A stretch of 25,037 nt of DNA from a virus: the IMG/VR virus record IMGVR_UViG_3300027749_000457, positions 1 through 25,037 of that record; one strand, 5' to 3'. Below the pieces are notes generated by a model. That model saw nothing but the letters and a program-made list of their open reading frames with translations. It ran no database searches and was not told the DNA's origin. The position numbers were made by a program, and so were the translations under genes. Shown one piece after another: positions 13,144-21,262 of this stretch; position 1 is the first letter of the stretch; each line of letters opens with the position of its first letter.

Positions 13144-13152
13144 TGGTAAAAT
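13144..13152 (+). promoter_or_regulatory. Extended -10 of leaderless tail-fibre gene
   Basis: TGG followed by TAAAAT at 13147-13152 gives an extended -10. Its first base is 12 bases from the A of the ATG at 13159; no SD. This would start the tail-fibre block. Confidence 0.5.
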
Positions 13153-13158
13153 GTAGAT

Positions 13159-15777
13159 ATGCCTAATAAAAAGTTTCAAGTCCCAATTAATTTAGTTAAT
13201 TTATCTTCTGATCCAGGAACTGCCTCTGAAGGTGACGTTTACTATAATACCACCAGTGATACCGTAAAGGTATATGCTAATGATGCTTGGGCTTCTGTAC
13301 AACCAACTTTTACTGGCTATGACTATGAAATCCATGTTAGCCAAACAGACGGAAACGATACAACTGGTAATGGTGACATATTAAACCCAGTCGCTTCTAT
13401 TACTAAAGCGTTGACTTTAGTTACTTCAAGCCGTAAAACAATTATTGTTCACCCAGGAGGTTACACTGAAAACCCATCAATAACTACTCCATACACAACT
13501 ATAACTGGTCCTGGGCTTATTGGTGGAAACATTGTAGTTTATGGAACAATAAGTACAAATACTGGATGTACTATTTCTGGTATAAAAATGACAAACTTGA
13601 CTATTACCACACCTGCTGGTCAAGGAAATGTAAACATACTTAACTGTGAAGTTTCTGGTACTCTTACAAAAAGTAGCAATGCTGACTATGCCGTTCTTCG
13701 CCTATGTGATTATGGTGCTGCAAGTATTACTGGTGCAGGTATAGTTGCAATTTTTGGTGGTAATCCAAATTTTACAACAGTAAATAATGCTAGTGCAAAT
13801 GTAATTATTAAAAGTGCCATAACTGTTTCCCCAGTATTAACTGCTGGAACCCTAAGCATTGTAGATTCTGTAGTGGGTGCTGCTGTAACTAACGCTGTTA
13901 CATCTTCTGCTTCAAGCATTATTACATTAGCTAATAGCCAATTCTTAACTTCAACATTAACTGGGGTTGCCCCAGTTGTACTAAACGGTTTTTACTCAAT
14001 TCTTAACTGTGTATATGATAAGCCAAACTCAACATTAGTTTCTTCATCAGAAACTGGTGGAACTACAAACTCCATTGATTACTTCCAATACATCAATGCT
14101 GATAAGTTTATTACTCAAGGCGGAACATCCTCTCAATTTGTAAAGGGTGACGGCTCTCTTGATTCATCTTCCTATGCTCCACTTGCTGGTGCAACATTTA
14201 CAGGTGCAGTATCTGGAACATCATTAACACTATCTGGAGATTTAACAGTTAATGGCACAACAACTACTATCAATTCAACAACCCTATCTATTGATGATAA
14301 AAATATTGAGATTGGATCTGTTGCTTCTCCAACTAATACTACTGCAGATGGCGGTGGTATTACCCTTAAAGGTGCTACCGATAAAACATTTAACTGGGTT
14401 AACTCTACTTCATCTTGGACCTCATCTGAAAATATTGATTTAGCTTCTGGTAAAACATTAAAAATTAATGGCGTTGATGTTTTATCTGCAACATCTCTTG
14501 CCATAGGTTTAAATGGTACTACTGGACAAATAACTTTAAAGTCTGCAGCAACAGGAACTTCAATCTTAAAACCAACAGATTACAATACTAATGCATTGAC
14601 ATTTACATTACCAGCAACTGGTGGAACGCTTACAACAACAGGTCAGACATTTTATATTGGATCAACTCCAATTACTATTGCACAAGGCACTGGAACAATA
14701 ACATCTTTATCTGGTATGACCGCTTTAAGTGCTTCTACCTCCTCTTCAACATCTCCACTTACTGTTACTTCTTCTCAAGGAAATAATTCTACTGGCGGAA
14801 ATATTTTAATTAGTTCTAATGCAAATGCTACTGGAAGTGCTCAATCATCAACATCTGGGAACATAAGTCTTACTACAAGTGGTACATCATCTGGTAGTAA
14901 TATTGCACAGGGTGGAAATATTTATTTAACTGCAAGTTCATCTGGAACTACTGGTCAAGGCGGATCAATAAATATATCTACATCTGGAACTGGTGCAAAT
15001 GCTATTTCAATAGCTTCTGCTGGTGGTTTTACAATAACATCAAATAACACTGCTGGAACAATTAATAATTTTAATATTGGTGCAACAACAGCAGGTACTG
15101 GAAAATTTACAACAGTAACTGCAACAGATTTTACTAATTCAACTATGACTACTGCTGGTGTTATAACTAATACTTCTGCTGGTTTATTGCAATCAAATAC
15201 ATCTTTATCCGCTGGTTTTGGTGGTACTGGTCATTCTTATGGTTCCCCGCTTGTTGGAAAAATTATTCTCACTCAAGATAAAACAAAATCATCTTCGTCA
15301 GGAACCCCCGAGGAAGTGTTTTTTGATGCTTCAAGAACAAATGCTCAGTTTATAAATCTTGATAGAAATACCACTTACATTTTTGATGGTTATGTTCAAA
15401 TGGTTAAAGATGGAACTACTACACTTCCTTCTGCTCGTATAAATTATTATTCAACAGGGACAACAACATTAACTCCACAACTAATTTCTTTCCAAATAGT
15501 GACAAGGTATAATACTGGAGTTTTTGGTAACATCAACATTACAGCAGCAAATACAACTACAAACTCTAACGGTACCACAAATGCATCTACAAATTTTCAT
15601 TGGCAAATTTCTGGAATTATACAAACTGCTGATGTTGCTGGAACACATAGGTTGGCACTTGCTTGTGGTACTACTGGTGCTTTAGGTGCTGCACCTCTTT
15701 TTAGGGCTGGAAGTTATCTTAATGTTTATAACCTTGGAACTGGTGAAGTTATCAAGCTAGGAAACTGGACTACATAA
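13159..15777 (+). CDS. Large tail fibre protein with beta-helix
   Basis: An 872-residue Ser/Thr/Gly-rich fibre. Residues 1-45 have the tail-fibre head pattern (GTASEGDVYYNTTSDTVKVYA). Residues about 53-330 look like a right-handed parallel beta-helix (DGNDTTGNGDILNPVASITK, then TIIVHPGGYTENPSI). Residues about 347-450 carry a module with TVNGTTTTINSTTLSIDDKN and WTSSENIDLASGKTLKINGV, also present in the gene at 17095. Long Ser/Gly/Thr repeats follow, then a C-terminal receptor-type beta domain from about 705. It would bind host surface glycan and may act as a depolymerase. Leaderless and first in the fibre block. Confidence 0.9.
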   Translation: MPNKKFQVPINLVNLSSDPGTASEGDVYYNTTSDTVKVYANDAWASVQPTFTGYDYEIHVSQTDGNDTTGNGDILNPVASITKALTLVTSSRKTIIVHPGGYTENPSITTPYTTITGPGLIGGNIVVYGTISTNTGCTISGIKMTNLTITTPAGQGNVNILNCEVSGTLTKSSNADYAVLRLCDYGAASITGAGIVAIFGGNPNFTTVNNASANVIIKSAITVSPVLTAGTLSIVDSVVGAAVTNAVTSSASSIITLANSQFLTSTLTGVAPVVLNGFYSILNCVYDKPNSTLVSSSETGGTTNSIDYFQYINADKFITQGGTSSQFVKGDGSLDSSSYAPLAGATFTGAVSGTSLTLSGDLTVNGTTTTINSTTLSIDDKNIEIGSVASPTNTTADGGGITLKGATDKTFNWVNSTSSWTSSENIDLASGKTLKINGVDVLSATSLAIGLNGTTGQITLKSAATGTSILKPTDYNTNALTFTLPATGGTLTTTGQTFYIGSTPITIAQGTGTITSLSGMTALSASTSSSTSPLTVTSSQGNNSTGGNILISSNANATGSAQSSTSGNISLTTSGTSSGSNIAQGGNIYLTASSSGTTGQGGSINISTSGTGANAISIASAGGFTITSNNTAGTINNFNIGATTAGTGKFTTVTATDFTNSTMTTAGVITNTSAGLLQSNTSLSAGFGGTGHSYGSPLVGKIILTQDKTKSSSSGTPEEVFFDASRTNAQFINLDRNTTYIFDGYVQMVKDGTTTLPSARINYYSTGTTTLTPQLISFQIVTRYNTGVFGNINITAANTTTNSNGTTNASTNFHWQISGIIQTADVAGTHRLALACGTTGALGAAPLFRAGSYLNVYNLGTGEVIKLGNWTT

Positions 15778-15816
15778 TAAAATTTAACTCTAAATATTGC
15801 ACACAATGTAAAACAC

Positions 15817-15845
15817 TTGACCAAATCATAATAATTTGATATAAT
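15817..15845 (+). promoter_or_regulatory. Promoter of the 15871 gene
   Basis: TTGACC at 15817-15822, a 17-bp spacer, TATAAT at 15840-15845. The spacer holds an imperfect inverted repeat (CAAAT and ATTTG); ATTTGATA here is also the half-site of the groES palindrome. Confidence 0.75.
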
Positions 15846-15870
15846 ATTAATCTAGAGAAAAGACATTTTT

Positions 15871-16236
15871 ATGAAAATTTTAGTATATGGAACTGATAAG
15901 TTTCAAGATTATGCAACATTTATGCGTGGATTAGTGGTGGCTATTGAGGATAATATTACTCCTGCCGACCCACGTATTGAAGTATATACAGCAGGACCAC
16001 ACAAGATCAATAACTTTACTGCTGAGTTTGTTAATCGTACAGAAGGTTTCTTTAAACAAAAGAAAATTAAAACTAGGTTTTATACTATCAAAAGGTCGGA
16101 TGCTCTAGAAAAATTCTTAGAATACGACTTTGACCACGTTATTTCTTTCAATAGTAAAGATGATGGCAGATTTTTTGATACCCTTATGGATAAGGCTGAA
16201 AATAATAAAGTAAGGTCATCTTATTATAAATATTAA
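15871..16236 (+). CDS. Hypothetical Rossmann-like (SLOG-like) protein
   Basis: A 121-residue alpha/beta protein. MKILVYGTDKFQDYATFMRG is a first beta strand and turn like those of SLOG/DUF2493 nucleotide-binding proteins. GPHKINNFTAEFVNRTEGFF and a strand-like FDHVISFNSKDD follow. A SLOG-type fold is plausible but the Gly-rich loop is weak. Its own promoter in the middle of the fibre block sets it apart from its neighbours. It could be a regulator or tail assembly factor. Confidence 0.65.
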   Translation: MKILVYGTDKFQDYATFMRGLVVAIEDNITPADPRIEVYTAGPHKINNFTAEFVNRTEGFFKQKKIKTRFYTIKRSDALEKFLEYDFDHVISFNSKDDGRFFDTLMDKAENNKVRSSYYKY

Positions 16237-16238
16237 GG

Positions 16239-16244
16239 TATAAT
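16239..16244 (+). promoter_or_regulatory. -10 of a leaderless tail gene
   Basis: TATAAT at 16239-16244, first base 12 bases from the A of the ATG at 16251, no SD, weak -35. Confidence 0.55.
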
Positions 16245-16250
16245 CTAAGT

Positions 16251-17093
16251 ATGGCTACTGAAGTTTCTTTTGTCCCCGCAGAGGTTAATTTAACCGTTTA
16301 TGACGGTGACTCACTAAATCTTAGATTTAATTTAACATATGCTGATAATGTTACGCCTTGGTTGATTCCTGCAGTAAATGGTGGACCAGGTTGGAAAGGT
16401 GATATTAGAGATTCATCAACAGCATTAACTAGTCTTTCATCTTATCAAGCTTCTGGCTCAACTACTATTGTTTATACATCACCAACGACACATCTACTTC
16501 AGGTTGGAGACTATGTTACGATAACATCATCTTCAGTTAATTCTCATAATTTAACAGCAAAAATTACCTTACTTACATCAACAACATTTACGGTAACTGG
16601 AACAACCACCACCACATCACTTTATGGTACAGGTGGACAATTTGCTGGTAAGCTTCTTATTCCATTAACTAATCTTACTTCATCTCAAGCTTCTGGAACA
16701 AATCAACCTATCACTTATACATCAGGAACAACACACTCTCTTCAAGTTGGTCAATCTATAACTATTACATCGTCTATAGCAGCTACTCATAATCTAACTG
16801 CTACAATTAGTGCAGTTACATCAAATACCTTTACGCTTCCATTTACTGGAACTACAACTAATACTAGCGGTACAGGTGGAAATGGATTTATTGGAACTAA
16901 TAATGGAACATTTACATTAATTCCAAGTACCTCATATGTTGATGCTTATCTTGATCCAACATCTTCTGCTTTATTAAAACCAGGAACTACATACAATTAC
17001 GATATTCAATATCAGTATGTTAATAATTCTAAAACATATCTTAAAACTATTGTATACGGAATAATAACCGTAGAAAGTCAGGCGACACTATAA
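16251..17093 (+). CDS. Tail protein with duplicated beta domain
   Basis: A 280-residue Thr/Ser-rich protein. Residues about 1-60 resemble a phage baseplate/tail BppU-type N-domain (VNLTVYDGDSLNLRFNLTYA). Two copies of a domain of about 75-80 residues follow, each with YTS..TH.LQVG and HNLTA.I and TSTTF elements, offset by 240 bp at the DNA level (CAAGCTTCTGG at 16446 and 16686). A last beta segment ends with TYNYDIQYQYVNNSKTYLKT. It probably forms part of the fibre base or adaptor. It ends one base before the next gene and is predicted leaderless. Confidence 0.8.
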   Translation: MATEVSFVPAEVNLTVYDGDSLNLRFNLTYADNVTPWLIPAVNGGPGWKGDIRDSSTALTSLSSYQASGSTTIVYTSPTTHLLQVGDYVTITSSSVNSHNLTAKITLLTSTTFTVTGTTTTTSLYGTGGQFAGKLLIPLTNLTSSQASGTNQPITYTSGTTHSLQVGQSITITSSIAATHNLTATISAVTSNTFTLPFTGTTTNTSGTGGNGFIGTNNGTFTLIPSTSYVDAYLDPTSSALLKPGTTYNYDIQYQYVNNSKTYLKTIVYGIITVESQATL

Positions 17094-17094
17094 T

Positions 17095-18099
17095 ATGGCA
17101 TCTACAGACCCATTAGTAATTAATATAGATGTTGAAACATCTGCTGGTGCTGCTGTTTCATATTCAACTCTTGCACCTAAATATAGTCCAACATTTACTG
17201 GAACAATTACAGCGACTGGTGCAACAGCAGTAAACCTTACAGCCGAAACAAGTATTGGTACAATAACTCCAACCAATATACTTGCACTTTATGGGGCTAC
17301 TAATAATATTCAAGCTCAATTAAATGCAATTAATTTAACTTTACCTACTGGAGATATTTTATTGCCTAGTAAATCTGGATTGCCAGCATCATTAATTTTT
17401 GAAGGTGGTTCAGATGATGCGTATGAATCAACAATAACTCCACAAGATCCAGTTCAAGATTTTACTTTTTATCTTCCTGCTCCTGCTGCTTCAACATTTG
17501 CTATTACAGGATCTACAAGTCAGTTCCATACTGTTTTTGTAGGAGATAACTTAATTCAAACACTAAGCAATAAAACTTTGGCTTCTCCAATTTTTACTGG
17601 AACAGCACAAGCTAATGATTTGACTGTTACTGGAACTTTGTTTGTATCTGGAACAACAACCGCTATTAATTCAACAACTTTAAATGTTGATGATAAAAAT
17701 ATTGAACTTGGTGCCGTAGATGTTCCAACAAATGCAACAGCAAATGGTGGCGGTATTACCCTTAAAGGTACAACAGATAAAACAATCATATGGGATAGTG
17801 CAAACTCTAACTGGACATCATCTGAAAACTTTAATTTGCCAACAGGTAAAGTATTTAAAATTAACAATGTACCAGTATTGTCTGCAACTAAAATACTTGA
17901 TAGAACTGTTGGTGGAACATCTAGTGGAGATATTGCGACTATTGATGGAGCACAAACTTTAAGAAATAAAACATTTGATAGTACATCAACTATTCCTGGA
18001 ATGATAGTTACTTCTGCTACAGCACCAAGTACATCAATGATCTGGGTAGATCCAAATGATGTAACATATGTTACACTAATTGATGGAGGATCTGCATGA
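17095..18099 (+). CDS. Tail fibre protein sharing a module with the 13159 fibre
   Basis: A 334-residue Thr/Ala-rich fibre. Residues about 167-267 repeat the module of the first fibre, with TTAINSTTLNVDDKNIELGA, NGGGITLKGTTDK and NWTSSENFNLPTGKVFKINN. The N-terminal part is a different beta-rich segment, and the end ATAPSTSMIWVDPNDVTYVT is a common tail-fibre tail motif. The stop overlaps the next start (ATGA). It probably assembles beside the esterase fibre. The shared module suggests gene duplication or recombination. Confidence 0.85.
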   Translation: MASTDPLVINIDVETSAGAAVSYSTLAPKYSPTFTGTITATGATAVNLTAETSIGTITPTNILALYGATNNIQAQLNAINLTLPTGDILLPSKSGLPASLIFEGGSDDAYESTITPQDPVQDFTFYLPAPAASTFAITGSTSQFHTVFVGDNLIQTLSNKTLASPIFTGTAQANDLTVTGTLFVSGTTTAINSTTLNVDDKNIELGAVDVPTNATANGGGITLKGTTDKTIIWDSANSNWTSSENFNLPTGKVFKINNVPVLSATKILDRTVGGTSSGDIATIDGAQTLRNKTFDSTSTIPGMIVTSATAPSTSMIWVDPNDVTYVTLIDGGSA

Positions 18100-19535
18100 G
18101 TGCTTTAAAATATTGGGACGCTACTGCTAACGGTGGTACAGGTGCTTGGAAATATCTTGTCCAGGGTACTAAAGGAAATGATGGTGTAGGTGTACCATCA
18201 GGTGGTACTGTTGGAAAAGTTTTAGTTAAAAAATCTGGAGATAATTATGATACAGAATGGAGAGACCTTAGTGTAGTATCTGCAAAGCTTAAAGCGTTAT
18301 CTGAATTAACTGCTATTAATTCAATTCCAGCAGTTCCTGCAGTTATGGCATCTCCACCCACTATTTCTATTAATGCTACAACAGATTCATCATTAACTAA
18401 ATCATTTGCATATAATTCTACATCTTTAACTTTACGAGGATGCGTTCCATACGCAAAAGAAGCACCAACAGGTAGTGGTTATACATATTATCAGAATACT
18501 GTTGCTGGTGGAACACCTGCTGATCCTTATTTATTTGGAAATGGTTACTGGATAGAGTTTGATCATTATGGACAAACTTTAGAGTTAGTTTTATATATGG
18601 CATCCGCAGGAAAAATTTGGTCATTAGTTGATGGTGCCCCAACTATACAATATGCAATTCAACCCACATCTTTGACTGGAAGAATGTTTTATAAGATGGC
18701 ATTTGCAAGCGTTGGCTTTCGCAGAATTAGAATATTTGTTCAAAATAAAATTTTGTTTGGTGGAATAAATGTAGGACCAAATGATTCAATTTCGCCAGCA
18801 GAACAAAAAACTTTTAAGATTGCAATTCTTGGAGATAGCTGGACAGAAGGATATTCTTGGTCCCCAATAACTTCTGCTATAAGTGGAAGTGGTTGGACTA
18901 CTGCTCTCCCTGCTTCAGAAGTAAATTATGTATGGCAGCTTGGAGAAATGTTGAATGCTGAAATTTTTTCTTGTGGTCAGGCTGGGACAGGATACTATGC
19001 AGATGGTATTAATACTGGATCAGAAATTTTTAATGGAACAAATAGAATTAATGCTATTAAATCTATTAATGGTGGAAATGGTCCAGATTTAATTATGGTT
19101 TTTGGTTCTTTAAATGATGATTCATCACTTACTGGTAATGGGGTATTAGGTCATCAGGCATTAGCTACTGCGTTATACAATAACTTAAAAACTAATCTTC
19201 CAAATACAAAACTTATTGTTGCTGGACCTCAATCAACAAGCGGTTCCCCTGAGCAGACTCGTTTAGATAATGATACTGCCGTTACAAATGCAGCACTTTT
19301 AGCTTCTAATGTTATTGGATATATTGATCAAATTGTTACAGGAGAACATTGGGTTTATGGTACAGGAACTGTTTCAAGTGGTACTGGAAATAATACAATT
19401 TTTATGCAGTCAAGTACTAGCACTCCAACAGGAGTATTCAACCACTTAACTGATGCTGGTCATAAATATTATGCTCGCAGATTTTTTAAAGAAACTGTAA
19501 GATTAATAAAAAAATATACGGATACGGTGGAGTAA
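18096..19535 (+). CDS. Tail-associated SGNH/GDSL hydrolase (glycan esterase)
   Basis: A 479-residue two-part protein. Residues 1-57 are a fibre attachment segment (YWDATANGGTGAWKYLVQGT, then GTVGKVLVKKSGDNYDTEWRD). Residues about 90-235 are a beta-sandwich-like domain. Residues about 241-470 are an SGNH hydrolase: ILGDSW with nucleophile Ser248, GQAGTGYY as block II Gly, GSLND with Asn340, and DAGH with Asp453 and His456. It should deacetylate or de-esterify surface polysaccharide during adsorption. It is coupled to the previous fibre by ATGA and abuts the next gene. Confidence 0.9.
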   Translation: MSALKYWDATANGGTGAWKYLVQGTKGNDGVGVPSGGTVGKVLVKKSGDNYDTEWRDLSVVSAKLKALSELTAINSIPAVPAVMASPPTISINATTDSSLTKSFAYNSTSLTLRGCVPYAKEAPTGSGYTYYQNTVAGGTPADPYLFGNGYWIEFDHYGQTLELVLYMASAGKIWSLVDGAPTIQYAIQPTSLTGRMFYKMAFASVGFRRIRIFVQNKILFGGINVGPNDSISPAEQKTFKIAILGDSWTEGYSWSPITSAISGSGWTTALPASEVNYVWQLGEMLNAEIFSCGQAGTGYYADGINTGSEIFNGTNRINAIKSINGGNGPDLIMVFGSLNDDSSLTGNGVLGHQALATALYNNLKTNLPNTKLIVAGPQSTSGSPEQTRLDNDTAVTNAALLASNVIGYIDQIVTGEHWVYGTGTVSSGTGNNTIFMQSSTSTPTGVFNHLTDAGHKYYARRFFKETVRLIKKYTDTVE

Positions 19536-20264
19536 ATGGGTAGAAATCAACAAATTCAAGTAAGAAAAGATACTGCAATAAATTGGAAAAATGTTAATCC
19601 AGAATTAGTTCCTGGTGAAATAGGTTTAGAGACAGATACTGGAATAACAAAAATAGGTGTTCCAGGATCAGGACCAAATAATGGTTCTTTATGGAACAGC
19701 CTTCCAGCAACTACATATCCAGCATATTATACAAGTGGTATAGGTACTCTTCTTACTCCTTTGTCTGAATCAACAGCGCAGCCAGCTTTTCCAAAATCTA
19801 CAATAACCTTAAAGCAAGGAATGTATGACTTTAGATTACAATTAAGAGAAGGAAGAAATAATGGTAGTGGTTCAGCAGCTCTTTGTTTCAAACTTGATGG
19901 TGCTGCATCTGGAACAACTTTTCAAGGAACTGGTAATTCTGGTTTTGTATCATCTCCTCCAATTACATCTTACAATGATACTTCTTCTGTTTGGGCTGGA
20001 AGTGGAACAGAAATAGTTGATGCATCTTCAATAATAACATTAACAAAAACAATTACTTCTGGTGCATTTTGGTCAATTTTTCAGGGAATACTTATTGTTC
20101 CTTCAGGTGGTTCAACATTTACAATTAAACATTCTTATAATGCTAATTTAACTAGTGGAAGTACTGCTCATACACTCTATCCTTCTAATTATTGTTTAAT
20201 TAGATATATAGGACAAGATAATAGCACATCAAATAATAATGTTTCTATTGGTCCTTGGTCATAA
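19536..20264 (+). CDS. Tail fibre protein with Mtd-like N-terminal domain
   Basis: A 242-residue protein. The start QIQVRKDTAINWKNVNPELV and PGEIGLETDTGITKIGVPG is the fibre attachment domain seen in major tropism determinant and hyaluronidase-like fibres. The rest is a beta-rich C-terminal domain (MYDFRLQLREGRNNGSGS, SFTIKHSYNA-type strands), likely receptor binding. It begins directly after the esterase stop and closes the fibre block. There is no lectin-type variable repeat typical of diversity-generating retroelements. Confidence 0.85.
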   Translation: MGRNQQIQVRKDTAINWKNVNPELVPGEIGLETDTGITKIGVPGSGPNNGSLWNSLPATTYPAYYTSGIGTLLTPLSESTAQPAFPKSTITLKQGMYDFRLQLREGRNNGSGSAALCFKLDGAASGTTFQGTGNSGFVSSPPITSYNDTSSVWAGSGTEIVDASSIITLTKTITSGAFWSIFQGILIVPSGGSTFTIKHSYNANLTSGSTAHTLYPSNYCLIRYIGQDNSTSNNNVSIGPWS

Positions 20265-20268
20265 ATCC

Positions 20269-20297
20269 TTGACATTTAATTAGTCTAAAGGTATAAT
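20269..20297 (+). promoter_or_regulatory. Consensus promoter of the WhiB operon
   Basis: TTGACA at 20269-20274, exactly 17 bp, TATAAT at 20292-20297: the best match to consensus in the window. Confidence 0.9.
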
Positions 20298-20307
20298 ATA
20301 TTAACGA

Positions 20308-20326
20308 GAAAGCCATAAGGGTTTTC
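20308..20326 (+). other. 5'-terminal stem-loop
   Basis: GAAAGCC-ATAAG-GGTTTTC forms a 7-bp stem (one G-U) about 4 bases from the predicted transcript start near 20304, a likely mRNA-stabilising structure in the leader of the 20347 gene. Confidence 0.6.
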
Positions 20327-20346
20327 CTTTAAACAGAAAGATAGTA

Positions 20347-20559
20347 ATGTTTATTACAAATGAAATCTACGCTAATAAAATCGTAGATACTAATAAGTCC
20401 CTATTCTGGGAAGGTTGGAACATTGTTGAGTTTAAACCAGCCTCTGATGCTTACTACTCACCGCAGGGTGCATTTCATAATGGCAAATGGGGATACAAGA
20501 ATGTATTTGCTCTAACAGAGCAAGGCTGGAAGGTTCCCAAGAAATATGCTAGAGGATGA
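20347..20559 (+). CDS. Hypothetical small aromatic-rich protein
   Basis: A 70-residue protein rich in Trp, Tyr and Phe (SLFWEGWNIVEFKPASDAYY, GAFHNGKWGYKNVFALTEQGW). First gene after the strongest promoter. It overlaps the WhiB gene by 14 bases, so the two are probably co-regulated. No family recognised. Confidence 0.75.
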   Translation: MFITNEIYANKIVDTNKSLFWEGWNIVEFKPASDAYYSPQGAFHNGKWGYKNVFALTEQGWKVPKKYARG

Positions 20560-20827
20560 ATGGGTAGTCAAAGGCAAATGTAGATCTATGGATGTAGAGA
20601 TGTTCTTTGACAAATATGAAGAAGACCCTGATCTTGCCAAAGTAGTAGATACTAATGTATGCCTTCAATGCCCTGTAATCAAAGATTGTTTTAATCACGG
20701 TACCACAAATGCTGAATGGGGTGTATGGGGTGGTGTATACTTAATTGATGGAGAAATTAATCAACTTAAAAACGCACATAAAACTATGGATGTGTGGAAA
20801 GAAATATTAGGAGCAGTAAGTGACTAG
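20546..20827 (+). CDS. whiB: WhiB-like Fe-S transcription factor
   Basis: A 93-residue protein with the four-Cys WhiB pattern: Cys12, then Cys39-x2-Cys42-x5-Cys48, and the turn EWGVWGG (57-63). Such proteins bind a [4Fe-4S] cluster and the primary sigma factor and occur only in actinobacteria and their phages. The basic C-terminal DNA-binding tail is weak here (KNAHKTMDVWKEI), so it may act mainly through sigma or as a dominant-negative. Known phage WhiB proteins reduce host WhiB2 activity and exclude superinfection; that is family knowledge, not shown here. Confidence 0.93.
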   Translation: MLEDEWVVKGKCRSMDVEMFFDKYEEDPDLAKVVDTNVCLQCPVIKDCFNHGTTNAEWGVWGGVYLIDGEINQLKNAHKTMDVWKEILGAVSD

Positions 20828-21080
20828 ATTTACCCCAGAACTTTTGGCAGCTTTAAAAACTGTTAAAAAACCATATGCAAAAATGACTGTTGATTTTGTG
20901 GAGTTTCCATCTTATCTTGCAGTAAGAACATATGAAAATGAGGTTATGGCTATGAGTGATGGACAAAAGGTTAGTGTTATGGAATATTTACACGAACTAA
21001 GAAAGATTGCAAATGCTCTAGGTTTTGATGAGTTTCATTTTGATGGTATTCAAGGTGATCCACCAAGAGGTTATAGGTAA
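20820..21080 (+). CDS. Hypothetical protein, GTG start
   Basis: An 86-residue protein starting with GTG (MTRFTPELLAALKTVKKPYA), preceded by AGGAG and overlapping the WhiB stop by 8 bases. It is mixed alpha/beta with SVMEYLHELRKIANALGFDE. It shares a base with the next gene (TAATG). No family recognised. Confidence 0.7.
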   Translation: MTRFTPELLAALKTVKKPYAKMTVDFVEFPSYLAVRTYENEVMAMSDGQKVSVMEYLHELRKIANALGFDEFHFDGIQGDPPRGYR

Positions 21081-21262
21081 TGTTTAATAGACTAGTTTGG
21101 ATGATTGAAGAGCAGGTAACTGCTGAACTTGTCAACTTTGGAGCATATACATCTAGAGTTAAGTTTTTTTATGAAGGCTTGCTTTATGATGAACTTGTAA
21201 TGAATGATGAGTTTATCTTATATTCTGAACTAGGTATAGAACAGGAAACAATAGATGAATAA
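21080..21262 (+). CDS. Hypothetical acidic small protein
   Basis: A 60-residue acidic protein (MFNRLVWMIEEQVTAELVNF, ending ELGIEQETIDE). It is coupled upstream by TAATG and overlaps the glycosyltransferase by 8 bases. No function recognised. Confidence 0.65.
   Translation: MFNRLVWMIEEQVTAELVNFGAYTSRVKFFYEGLLYDELVMNDEFILYSELGIEQETIDE

Noticed and set aside
14172-14504. Minus-strand ORF in the large fibre, and the similar one at 17556-17867
   Set aside because: Both mirror the shared fibre module; the repeat accounts for their similarity, and there is no SD.
19536-20264. Diversity-generating retroelement target because of the Mtd-like N-terminus
   Set aside because: No variable-repeat/template pair or reverse transcriptase gene is visible in the window.
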